Origin: Peribacillus sp. Bi96
GTDB lineage: Bacteria > Bacillota > Bacilli > Bacillales > DSM-1321
Reading direction: 5' to 3'
NCBI RefSeq assembly: GCF_918698115.1
Contig: NZ_CAKKLV010000021.1
Span: 1-64,000, forward strand
Length of the DNA stretch: 64,000 nucleotides
Shown here: positions 44,826 to 53,064 of the stretch, in pieces
How the letters are laid out: each line of letters starts with the position of its first letter
Numbering within the stretch: the first letter of the stretch is position 1
Notes under the pieces: model-generated
Seen by the model: the letters and a program-made list of their open reading frames with translations, nothing else
Databases searched by the model: none
Told to the model about the DNA's origin: nothing
Position numbers and translations under genes: made by a program

Positions 44826-45560
44826 CATTACTCGAGAGTTTAGTGTACTCGTAAGTTTGGAGCAAATACTCGTGAGTTTGGAGCAAATACTCGTGAATTT
44901 GGAGCAAATACTCGTGAAATTGGTGCATTTACTCGTGAATTGAGCATTACTCGTGAAATTGGGCAAATACTCGTGAGTTTGGAGCAAAAACTCGTGAGTT
45001 TGGAGCAAAAACTCGTGAAATTGGAGCAAATACTCGTGAGTTTGGAGCAAATACTCGTGAAATTGGTGCATTTACTCGTGAATTGAGCATTACTCGTGAG
45101 TTTGGAGCAAAAACTCGTGAGTTTGGGCATTACTCGTGAGTTTGGAGCAAATGCTCGTGAGTTTGGGCATTTACTCGTGAGTTTGGAGCAAATACTCGTG
45201 AGTTTGGTGCAAATACTCGTGAGTTTGGGCATTTACTCGTAAGTTTGGGGCAAATACTCGTGAGTTTGGAGCAAATACTCGTGAATTTGGAGCAAATACT
45301 CGTGAGTTTGGAGCAAATACTCGTGAGTTTGGGCATTTACTCGTAAGTTTGGAGCAAAAACTCGTGAAATTGGGCATTTACTCGTGAGTTTGGAGCAAAT
45401 ACTCGTGAGTTTGGAGCAAATACTCGTGAAATTGGTGCATTTACTCGTGAGTTTGGAGCAAAAACTCGTGAGTTTGGAGCAAATACTCGTGAATTGAGCA
45501 TTACTCGAGAGAGTGAGCATTAAACTCATGAATTTGAACAACTGCTCGAGAATTCAGATA
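44826..45560 (+). repeat. Tandem array 2, about 35 units of 18-21 bp
   Basis: Units begin CTCGTGAGTTTGG and end GCAAATA, GCAAAAA, GCATTTA or GCATTA. Most are 21 bases, but 18-, 19- and 20-base units are scattered through the array, so no single reading frame survives. The core ACTCGTGAGT extends to a 6-2-6 dyad AAACTC-GT-GAGTTT in several units. Variants with GTAAG, GTGAATT and GTGAAAT recur in blocks. It lies between a GNAT gene and the 3' end of a minus-strand ger operon. It belongs to the same family as the array at 6034-6361. Confidence 0.95.
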
Positions 45561-45571
45561 AACTCTCTTCA

Positions 45572-46717
45572 TTAACGTAGTGGTTTAGCTTCTAAACCGC
45601 CGGTGTTCAGGATGTGTACCTTTACGTTAATATGATTAATTGAATCCTTGTCCAGGAAATCGATCGGCTCTTTAATATGATTTTTTTGCCAGTATTTTGT
45701 CTCTTTAATATAGAGGATTTTGCCTAAGCTTAAAGGATCTGCGTTCTTTTCAATCCCAGTCTTAAAGGTTGTTTGGATTTCTCTTTTTATTTCACTTTCG
45801 AATTTTCGTTTGATTGTTTCGATGTCCATTTGTGTATCAAGTCCTAGAATTTTACCATTTACGACGACTTCAATATCAAACTTGTACTTGCCATTCTTGA
45901 AAACAGGTCTTACTTTATGATACGGATGCGAGAAAGAAGCATAGATGTCTTGCTTGTTCAAGCTAATGGTTACGGGAGTTATGTTGGTTCTTTTTGTGAG
46001 CCAGCGTACACCGCTCAATTCATTTTCCGAGAACCAGGGTTGGGACACTTTATAGTAAATGACAAAAGCACCATCCATATAAAGGCTTTTTCGGTTTTTA
46101 TCTTTTTCTTTCCATACTTTATCGTTCCAAGTAATGGTAGGTAAGATGGTGGTTGATGATTTTTCCCGTTGATTTGAATAATACCTCTGGACCGTTATGG
46201 GGTGAATGAATGATCGGTTCCGATAGATATCTTCCGGTAAATATAATGTCGTGTATAAAGGTGACAAATTAAAATAACCATTTATGGAGAAAAGCTCATC
46301 CATGGAACTTTTTGTGCCAAAAATATTAGCTGAGTATCTAAGTAATTGGTTTCTATAAATATAATCGACTATTTCAGTGCTTTGTTGCTTCAACACATTT
46401 TCACTGATTACAAATGTGGAAACATGACCTATATAGAGAGCTTGTTGAGTATTTCGCATAAGTTGATTTACGGCGCTCGAGATGGAACGGCCTTTTTGTT
46501 TTCCTACATATACGGGGGGATTTTCAGTCGGCTTCGCTTCCGTTTTAGCTACAGCAGCGAAGTCGACTAGCTGCGCATAAACGATATATTCTCCATCTTT
46601 GTAGTCAATGCCTAGAGCAGTTATATAATGGAAGTCCTGTATCGTTTTTTCATCCCAGCAACCCGAAAGTAAAAGGAATAAAGGAATGATCAACAACATT
46701 TTATAGATGCGGAACAT
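45572..46717 (-). CDS. Spore germinant receptor C subunit, Ger(x)C lipoprotein (second locus)
   Basis: A 381-residue lipoprotein with signal peptide ending LLLSGC (Cys20), then WDEKTIQDFHYITALGIDYKDGEYIVYAQLVDF, the Ger(x)C start. The C-terminal GerAC-type domain includes FKNGKYKFDIEVVVNGKILG. ATG 46717 with AAGGGG upstream is chosen over the frame's earlier start at 46747. The start region reaches the end of the fused B-A gene, so the two are translated from one transcript. Confidence 0.88.
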   Translation of the reverse strand: MFRIYKMLLIIPLFLLLSGCWDEKTIQDFHYITALGIDYKDGEYIVYAQLVDFAAVAKTEAKPTENPPVYVGKQKGRSISSAVNQLMRNTQQALYIGHVSTFVISENVLKQQSTEIVDYIYRNQLLRYSANIFGTKSSMDELFSINGYFNLSPLYTTLYLPEDIYRNRSFIHPITVQRYYSNQREKSSTTILPTITWNDKVWKEKDKNRKSLYMDGAFVIYYKVSQPWFSENELSGVRWLTKRTNITPVTISLNKQDIYASFSHPYHKVRPVFKNGKYKFDIEVVVNGKILGLDTQMDIETIKRKFESEIKREIQTTFKTGIEKNADPLSLGKILYIKETKYWQKNHIKEPIDFLDKDSINHINVKVHILNTGGLEAKPLR

Positions 46718-46721
46718 GATC

Positions 46722-49304
46722 TTACTGCCCCTTTCTTGTCTTATCATTGGCGGCCAAGGATCGCTTACTCATGGAATTCCATGGCCTCTTTATGAATGCA
46801 TCCAGGATTTTTGTGAATCTAGGTGGTTTTGTTCCGCCAATATATGAAACCCCGAATGATTCAAGTCTGGATAATAAAGTGACAATCGAAAGTAAACCGA
46901 TTATTAAGCCATAGATTCCGTATATGCAGCTGAGCAACAATACAAACATACGCAGGATGGTGACGGCGCCTGTTAGCGACTGGTTTACAAGCGTATAAGA
47001 TGCGACAGAAGTTACTGCAGTAACCACAAGCATGGTTTGTGAGGTGAGCCCTGCCCTTATCGCGGCATCACCGACAATGAGACCGCCCACAACTGCAACT
47101 GTCTGCCCAACCGCTTTAGGTAACCTGACTCCGGATTCACGGAATAGTTCAAATAAAATGAGCATGAGAATGAATTCCATGGTGGCGGATAAGGGGAGAC
47201 CGAGCCTTGAAAGGGTTATGGTGGCTAGTAACGGAAACGGTACCTGTTCAATGTTGAAAGCGGAAATGGATATCCAAAATCCTGGTAATAAAATGGTGAT
47301 CCCAAGCCCCAAAAAACGAAGAAGTCGCTCAATGCTTACATATAAATAAGGAAGGTTCGAATCTTCTGCGGTTTTTATTTGAAGCAATAATGTAGAAGGA
47401 GCCACTATTATTGTTGGCATACCATCGACGATCAGGATAAATCTTCCTTGATTGAGCGCTTCCACTGCAAAATCAGGGCGACTCGTATAATGAGTGAGTG
47501 GAAATATACTGAATTTACTGTTTGAGATCAATTCCTCCAATTGTTGACTGCTAACCAATACATCAATATCGATGGAGTTAATTTTGGACCTTACATGTGT
47601 GACAAGTTCTTTATTAATGATGTCATCCATGTACATCAGTGCGACTTTCGTTTGACTGCGCCTGCCCACTATAAAGTCTTCATAGGCTAGCGATTTTGTT
47701 TTTAGACGCTTTCTGACTAAAGCTGTATTTATGGATAAGTCCTCGACAAACCCATCCCTTGGACCTCTTACGGAGACTTCGAAAGAAGATTCCTCAGGTT
47801 GCCTATTAGGAACATCTGACAAATTTATTGAAAATAGCTTTTGGGTGGACGGTATGAATAATAAGGCATTCCCCGAGAAAATCAGCTGCTGTACGCTAAT
47901 GAATTCCCGATCGATCGTTACTTTCGTCAAATCTAACAGGGGGTTTAACTTGTTTATGGCTTTTTCCGCACCGATTTTCTCATCCAATTCCATCATTTTG
48001 TTTAACTTTTCCAAAATCCCTTCGTTCAATAAACTGATATCGGCCAAACCCGAGCAATAAAAGATAACGGCAGGAATGGGCCTTTCGGTTTCTCCGATAT
48101 AGATTGTGTCAAATATGATATCTGAACTTGCACTAAATAACTCCCGAAATGTCTCCTCCCTCAATTCAGGCAGGGCTGGTTCATTTTTGGATCGTTTCAT
48201 TCTCATGTTTTTTTTACCCTCCTTAGAACGAATGAAAGTGCCGATAAACAAGATGGTGGACAAAAGTAAAAGAAAATAAAAAGCACCAGGGTAATAAAAA
48301 TTTTGACTTACATGCAAGAACTTGAAGTTACTGAATGGTACGATGGAAATGACTACCATAAGGAAACCAACTGAGAAAAGGATTCCGAGCTTCATATTGT
48401 TAGTTTTTCCTTTAAAGACTTCCGTGATTAAGAATAACGCTAGGGAAACACGGATATAGGCACCGGCAAGCCATTGATAAATGGAAAAGAAATCTGTATG
48501 CTCGATATATTTACCAATCGTAAGCAGCCGCCATTGTTCATAAGAGGGGTACCTCATGGCTTCGCCTAAGGTCGGCCCGAACTCAGCAATAGCACCCGTT
48601 AATGGGCCAAGAAGCAGAAACACTAAACCGAGACATAAGAAAACTAAAACTTTGCGACTGAGTGTATCCGATAGTTTTTCCTGAAAAAAGGCTAGTAAAA
48701 TCAGTTCGGCTAATCCATATCCACAATACTGGAAGGCTTTTATGCCATGAAAATAACCATTTTCAAAAAGAGGCAGAAGGTGGCTATAGTCTTTAGTCGG
48801 AATATTTCCAGTCGCAACAAAAATGCCAAGAATAACGACAACGGGCAATAATATAGAAGAACTAATGGCGATGGAGCGCATGCCAGAATGGGCCAGGAAT
48901 ATGCATAGCAGGGTAAACGGAATGATAATGGCTAAACTTGGGGTCTCAAAAAGAAAACTTGTAGTGATCCAATCAATCGTTTCCTTGGTGGTGGCCAATA
49001 CAAGGCTTATTAGATAGATCACAATACAAAATAAAACGATATTTTTAATAGGTTTTCCAAATCTATTTTCAAGCCAATGGTTCAGTGATTCATTATTCAT
49101 ATTCTTGATTATCCGAGATAATAGGCAGACCCAAATTGGTATCAGCAAAATAGAAAGGAGTGAGAAAAACCAAGAATCCCTTCCGCCGGTAGAAAGAAGG
49201 AAAGGGATCAAAATAACATGATTAAGAAGGCCAATGGATAAAAAGAAAATACTTAAGGTTTGTATCGAACTAATTTTTTTCAAGGTTCCTATCCCCATTT
49301 CCAT
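46722..49304 (-). CDS. Fused spore germinant receptor B-A protein
   Basis: A single 860-residue frame joins two subunits that are normally separate. Residues 1 to about 360 form a B-type spore permease with about ten helices (ISSIQTLSIFFLSIGLLNHVILIPFLL at the start). A basic linker (RSKEGKKNMRMKRSKNE, about 362-378) follows, then a complete A-type subunit: ELREETFRELFSASSDIIF, SFEVSVRGPRDGFVEDLSINTALVRKRL, and the membrane block VRLPKAVGQTVAVVGGLIVGDAAIRAGLTSQ. Nothing suggests a lost stop codon by frameshift. The start is uncertain: ATG 49304 lacks a good ribosome site, while TTG at 49283 has GGGGATAGGA upstream. A C-subunit gene follows. Confidence 0.9.
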   Translation of the reverse strand: MEMGIGTLKKISSIQTLSIFFLSIGLLNHVILIPFLLSTGGRDSWFFSLLSILLIPIWVCLLSRIIKNMNNESLNHWLENRFGKPIKNIVLFCIVIYLISLVLATTKETIDWITTSFLFETPSLAIIIPFTLLCIFLAHSGMRSIAISSSILLPVVVILGIFVATGNIPTKDYSHLLPLFENGYFHGIKAFQYCGYGLAELILLAFFQEKLSDTLSRKVLVFLCLGLVFLLLGPLTGAIAEFGPTLGEAMRYPSYEQWRLLTIGKYIEHTDFFSIYQWLAGAYIRVSLALFLITEVFKGKTNNMKLGILFSVGFLMVVISIVPFSNFKFLHVSQNFYYPGAFYFLLLLSTILFIGTFIRSKEGKKNMRMKRSKNEPALPELREETFRELFSASSDIIFDTIYIGETERPIPAVIFYCSGLADISLLNEGILEKLNKMMELDEKIGAEKAINKLNPLLDLTKVTIDREFISVQQLIFSGNALLFIPSTQKLFSINLSDVPNRQPEESSFEVSVRGPRDGFVEDLSINTALVRKRLKTKSLAYEDFIVGRRSQTKVALMYMDDIINKELVTHVRSKINSIDIDVLVSSQQLEELISNSKFSIFPLTHYTSRPDFAVEALNQGRFILIVDGMPTIIVAPSTLLLQIKTAEDSNLPYLYVSIERLLRFLGLGITILLPGFWISISAFNIEQVPFPLLATITLSRLGLPLSATMEFILMLILFELFRESGVRLPKAVGQTVAVVGGLIVGDAAIRAGLTSQTMLVVTAVTSVASYTLVNQSLTGAVTILRMFVLLLSCIYGIYGLIIGLLSIVTLLSRLESFGVSYIGGTKPPRFTKILDAFIKRPWNSMSKRSLAANDKTRKGQ

Positions 49305-49760
49305 TGTTGAATGCTTTGTTTAAAAGATACTGATGAACATACCATTCATTTGTTTATGGTTGCTAAATGAGGAAATAGTATACGTTATAATGAAATGGAA
49401 TAATATTCCTGCTAATGAATTCTTGGTACTTTGATTTTAAGGAGCTTACGTTCTGGGGAAATCGCCATCGGCCGAACCGAAGGAAGTATCTGATTCGGGG
49501 TATAGGTTCAAGAAACGGGTCTTCAGGGATCGCACAGTTGAAGAAACATATCCAGAGGGGTGTGCTACATAAACGAAAGCATTTAAAAAGGAAAGTGCAT
49601 ATTACATTCGGGCTAGCCATTGTCAGAACTTCAATGTAAAATGCGATTTGATCAAATTTAGGATTGCGATAGCCAAGAATTGCGGGTCTAAAGGATTTAT
49701 CAGCCACTATAAAGAATGTAATATAGGTGCTATTTTTATTGAACACAAGGGGGAATGAAG
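49305..49760. other. Intergenic region between the ger fusion and the DinB gene
   Basis: No gene is supported. A 74-codon plus-strand frame at 49415-49639 is very basic and lacks a ribosome site. No clear sigma-G promoter was found for the minus-strand ger genes. Confidence 0.4.
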
Positions 49761-50279
49761 ATGGATTTAAGATACCCAATTGGAAAGTTTCAGTTTGACG
49801 GTGAAATAACTAGTGGTGTAGCCGAGGGGTGGATCAACGAGATTGAAACTTTGCCTGGGATGCTGCGGGAAGCGGTAAGTAACATGGATGATGAACAGCA
49901 TGATACAGCTTATCGTCCTGGAGGATGGACGGTCCGCCAAGTGGTGCATCATGTTGCCGATAGCCATATGAATGCGTATATTCGCTTCAAATTGGCCCTT
50001 ACGGAGGAAAGCCCAGTCATTAAACCGTACGAGGAGGGGCAATGGGCAGAGCTGCCTGATTATGATTTGCCGATTGAAATTTCTCTATCCCTTCTTGAAA
50101 GTGTACATATCCGCTTGTGTAAACTTTTATCGGGCCTTCATGCAGACGACCTGAGCCGAACATTCATCCATCCTGATTCAGGAGAGGTGACTGTCGGTAA
50201 AAACATAGGCATTTATGCGTGGCATGGCCGCCATCATCTTGCGCATATTACTTCTTTAGCCAAGCGTCAGGGATGGTAA
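49761..50279 (+). CDS. DinB/YfiT family putative metal-dependent hydrolase or thiol transferase
   Basis: A 172-residue four-helix-bundle protein of the DinB superfamily. The metal-binding histidines are visible in [24 protein letters not shown] and in the late block [15 protein letters not shown]. It resembles B. subtilis YfiT/BstA, a bacillithiol S-transferase. ATG 49761 with GGGGGAATG upstream is chosen over 49755. It is followed 90 bases later by an SRPBCC gene. Confidence 0.88.
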   Translation: MDLRYPIGKFQFDGEITSGVAEGWINEIETLPGMLREAVSNMDDEQHDTAYRPGGWTVRQVVHHVADSHMNAYIRFKLALTEESPVIKPYEEGQWAELPDYDLPIEISLSLLESVHIRLCKLLSGLHADDLSRTFIHPDSGEVTVGKNIGIYAWHGRHHLAHITSLAKRQGW

Positions 50280-50369
50280 AAATGAGGGGAAAGCAGTGAA
50301 TTTGATTCGACCGTTTTTTTATGATAAAAGTCATATCCATGTGAACGAATAGAATGAGGAGGAATTTAA

Positions 50370-50855
50370 ATGCAAGCTGTAATCGAAAAAGAAGGTAATG
50401 GGATTATCGCAAGATTCGATCGCCTGCTTAATCATTCGGTGGAAAAAGTATGGGGTGTTTTGACGGAGAATGATAAGGTGGAAAAATGGATGTCCAACCT
50501 GGAAATGAAGGACCTCCGAAAAGAAGGGACCATCCTATTCAATATGAATGATGGGTCAGGGGAATCTTTTGAAATGAAAATCAGGGATTTCCGGGAATTT
50601 GCCGTTTTAGATTTTGAATGGGGGGACGGCTGGGTTCGTTTCGAGGTATCCCCTGAAAAGGACGGAAGCTCATTAGTATTGAAAGAATCCATCACGCCAG
50701 TTAATGATCATACAGCAAAAGATTTGGCAGGCTGGCATGTTTGCCTTGATATGTTGAGTGATTTACTTGATGGTCATCATCAGGACTTTCCAATGGATGA
50801 ATGGGAAAAATGGCATAAGGAATATACGGCCGCCGTCAAACGAATTGATGCATGA
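50370..50855 (+). CDS. SRPBCC/AHSA1 family protein
   Basis: A 161-residue protein of the START-like AHSA1 type, with FDRLLNHSVEKVWGVLTENDKVEKWMSNLEM at the N-terminus, VLDFEWGDGWVRFEVSPEKDGSSLVLKESI in the middle, and a C-terminal helix beginning GWHVCLDMLSDLLDG. The fold binds hydrophobic ligands; no specific role is known. ATG 50370 follows GAGGAGGAA. A terminator follows at 50974. Confidence 0.85.
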   Translation: MQAVIEKEGNGIIARFDRLLNHSVEKVWGVLTENDKVEKWMSNLEMKDLRKEGTILFNMNDGSGESFEMKIRDFREFAVLDFEWGDGWVRFEVSPEKDGSSLVLKESITPVNDHTAKDLAGWHVCLDMLSDLLDGHHQDFPMDEWEKWHKEYTAAVKRIDA

Positions 50856-50973
50856 AATGTGAGAATGCATACGTTTGAAAACAATTCCCGAGCCTTGTGA
50901 CTTTAGATACGTGTGAAAAGTGGTATGAAACCCGATTTTAATGACCCAATAGTTTAACTAATCCATTTATTCT

Positions 50974-51003
50974 AAACACAGGCAAATAGCTTGTGTTTTT
51001 TTG
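50974..51003 (+). terminator. Terminator of the DinB/SRPBCC unit
   Basis: A 10-bp stem with one G-U pair (50974-50983 with 50989-50998), a 5-base loop and T run. From 51004 to 51250 no other gene is evident. Confidence 0.85.
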
Positions 51004-51250
51004 CATTCAGAAAAAATAGTTAAATTGAATCGGGTGTTTGCTGGAAAGCCGATGCAGAAACCCAAGTGATGTTACAGTAAACGCCATGAGAAATTGAGCG
51101 GTTAACCCAATGACTTGTCCATTTCTTCATGAAGTGTCGGGTATAATGAGATTGGATAGGGCGGCTTCAGTTATCAGATTGTAAGGGGCGTATCAGGAAC
51201 ATCAAATGAAACCTGCATAAGACATCAATAGAATGCTTAAGGAGGATAAC

Positions 51251-51448
51251 ATGGATTTTTTGGGGAAAGTATTTAATTGGATGGTAATAATCGGATTGAT
51301 TCTATTATTGGGACGAATCGTTACGGAGGTGTTTTTATTTATGGACATTCCGTTCCCCCCCTTTTTTAAAGACTACAGTGTCATTTCGATCATCGTATTA
51401 ATAATAGGTGCAATTGGTCAGCATTACACCAAGCCAGATAAAAAATGA
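51251..51448 (+). CDS. Small two-helix membrane protein
   Basis: A 65-residue hydrophobic protein with two likely transmembrane segments (about 10-30 and 39-56) and a charged end TKPDKK. ATG 51251 is preceded by a full AAGGAGG six bases away, which makes it a credible gene despite its size. Family not recognised. Confidence 0.65.
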   Translation: MDFLGKVFNWMVIIGLILLLGRIVTEVFLFMDIPFPPFFKDYSVISIIVLIIGAIGQHYTKPDKK

Positions 51449-51527
51449 AATATCGTTTTTCAATAGAACTGGTCAGCTTCGAAATAAACAGACCGACATA
51501 TCATCATTGTCGGTCCGTTTTTATACC

Positions 51528-51923
51528 TTATTTATTCAAATCATTTTCACTTGCATGCATTTCTTGTTTGATTTCATTCATTCTGGTTTTTCCCCACTCA
51601 TACATCATTTCAACGATTGGGAGCAAGGTCATGCCAAGTTCGGTCATGGAATATTCGACTTTTGGAGGGACTTCAGGATAAACTTCCCGGTGAACGATGC
51701 CATCTTCCATAAGTTCCCGCAATTGATTCGTTAAGATTTTATGTGATATTTTTGGGAAAAGTCTTTGAAGGTCACTGAATCGGTGTGTACCTTCAACACC
51801 TAAATGCCATAAAATGACGATTTTCCATTTGCCGCTAAATATGGATAACGTAAGCTCTTTTTCGCAATTATAATGGCCGTTTAAGATCTTTTCTTTGATT
51901 TCATCTCTTAATGTTTCTGACAT
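51528..51923 (-). CDS. HxlR family transcriptional regulator
   Basis: A 131-residue winged-helix regulator. It has the HxlR pattern [60 protein letters not shown], and a conserved N-terminal cysteine (Cys20) as in redox-sensing YodB/CatR-type proteins. It is divergent from a DJ-1/PfpI gene, with a dyad in between. In B. subtilis such regulators sense quinones and diamide. It may control its neighbour, and could also act on the catD promoter in this window, which is a guess. Confidence 0.9.
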   Translation of the reverse strand: MSETLRDEIKEKILNGHYNCEKELTLSIFSGKWKIVILWHLGVEGTHRFSDLQRLFPKISHKILTNQLRELMEDGIVHREVYPEVPPKVEYSMTELGMTLLPIVEMMYEWGKTRMNEIKQEMHASENDLNK

Positions 51924-51950
51924 GGACTTTAACTCCTTTTTTATTTAACA

Positions 51951-51966
51951 GTAACCTCTAGGTAAC
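51951..51966. promoter_or_regulatory. Candidate HxlR operator in the divergent intergenic region
   Basis: GTAACCTCTAGGTAAC is a 16-bp imperfect dyad (ACCT/AGGT core with GT/AC ends). It lies 28 bases from the hxlR-type start and about 95 from the DJ-1 gene start. Confidence 0.45.
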
Positions 51967-52060
51967 CTCCGCACATTAAAGTGCGTTCTTCCCGGCGCTG
52001 AAAAGCAGCGATACAATATGAATAGTCATACAGACAATTGAATTTTAGGAGGCAATTTAT

Positions 52061-52579
52061 ATGAGTAAAAAAGCTTTACTAATTATACCACCAGAACGTT
52101 TTAATGAAGATGAATTATTTCAGCCTAAAGAAGTTTTGGAAAATGCAGGAGTGGAAGTAACGATAGCGAGTACGAAAACAGGAGAAATTACTGGTGACTA
52201 TCAAGGAAAGGCAATGGCTGAAGTGATCTTTTCTGACGTTTCAGTCAGTGATTTTGATGCAGTGGCCGTAATTGGAGGATCCGGTACGAACGATCATCTA
52301 TGGGGTAACCTGGAATTACAAAGCTATTTGAAACGAGCTCATGAGCAAAAAGTCCTTGTAACGGGTATATGTGCAGGATCTGTAACTGTAGCGAAAACAG
52401 GTTTGCTTTCTGGCCGAAAAGCTGCTTGTTACCCAGTTGATGTTCAAATTGACGAATTGAAAGCTAATTCCGTTGAATATGTTGAACAGCATGTCGTTGC
52501 ACAAGATGATATAATCACTGGTGATGGACCGGATGGCGCCAAAGAATTCGGAGAAAGCTTAGCCGCAGCATTACGCTAA
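52061..52579 (+). CDS. DJ-1/PfpI family protein
   Basis: A 172-residue protein of the DJ-1/ThiJ/PfpI superfamily. The nucleophile elbow is VTGICAGSVTVAKTGLLSGRKAACYP with the conserved Cys (near residue 107) and a Glu near the N-terminus (FNEDELFQP). Members act as glyoxalases, deglycases or chaperones under carbonyl and oxidative stress. ATG 52061 follows TAGGAGGCAA. Divergence from an HxlR gene suggests induction by electrophiles. Confidence 0.9.
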   Translation: MSKKALLIIPPERFNEDELFQPKEVLENAGVEVTIASTKTGEITGDYQGKAMAEVIFSDVSVSDFDAVAVIGGSGTNDHLWGNLELQSYLKRAHEQKVLVTGICAGSVTVAKTGLLSGRKAACYPVDVQIDELKANSVEYVEQHVVAQDDIITGDGPDGAKEFGESLAAALR

Positions 52580-52610
52580 TTCTTGCATTAAACCTATTAT
52601 TACCCAAGTG

Positions 52611-52648
52611 AAACCCTTGATTCTAAAGAATCCAAGGGTTTTTTTTTG
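52611..52648 (+). terminator. Terminator of the DJ-1 gene
   Basis: A 13-bp stem with a single bulged C (52611-52623 with 52628-52641), a TAAA loop and eight T. Confidence 0.9.
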
Positions 52649-52911
52649 AATTCATCAATGCTATCCACTTTTCGGATTTTATAACCGTCGATTTTGAACA
52701 ATAGAGTCATTTTTGGTTGAAGTCTGCAAAAATAATTGTAAAAGAATCATGAAAATATGGAAAATGATCAGAGGAATTTAACCCTATAGATAAAGGTATT
52801 TGGCTAGAAAATGCCTTAAATATAGGCGATTTAAACATCGTTTGGAATACGAACGGTGTTTTTTATGTGTGAGCACACCTTAGGGCCTATGCGTTTTATC
52901 TTTATTTGTAA

Positions 52912-52940
52912 TTGACAATGGTAAAATAGGTATATAGTAT
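52912..52940 (+). promoter_or_regulatory. Promoter upstream of the chemoreceptor pseudogene
   Basis: TTGACA (52912-52917) and TAGTAT (52935-52940) have a 17-base spacer. It is sigma-A-like, whereas many chemoreceptor genes use sigma-D. The leader to 53065 is about 115 bases. Between 52649 and 52911 no gene is seen. Confidence 0.6.
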
Positions 52941-53064
52941 GTTTATGTGGAAAAATAAAGTAAGTGACCTTAATTAAGGAAGGATCCATTTTGGCATAGA
53001 TTAAATCTTTGTTATCAAACAGGGAAGCAGAAGCTTCCGCAGCAAATAAAGGGGGAAATTATTA

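Noticed and set aside
44713..45541. Several minus-strand frames with LTSICSK/NSRVFAP-type repeats in array 2
   Set aside because: Frames overlap each other, shift at each 19- or 20-base unit, and lack start signals; they are by-products of the repeat.
44826..45560. CRISPR array
   Set aside because: Units are contiguous with no unique spacers, and no cas genes are nearby.
44826..45560. Spo0J parS or Noc site cluster
   Set aside because: The core ACTCGTGAGT does not match TGTTTCACGTGAAACA or the Noc palindrome, and such sites are not found in tandem arrays of this size.
49415..49639. 74-codon plus-strand ORF between the ger fusion and the DinB gene
   Set aside because: No ribosome site and unusual basic composition; no recognisable family.
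51408..51734. Plus-strand ORFs opposite the HxlR gene
   Set aside because: They are antisense to a clear HxlR reading frame and have no homology that I recognise.
52650..53064. Cyclic di-GMP riboswitch ahead of the chemoreceptor
   Set aside because: The conserved GEMM blocks are absent; only a sigma-A-like promoter is visible.
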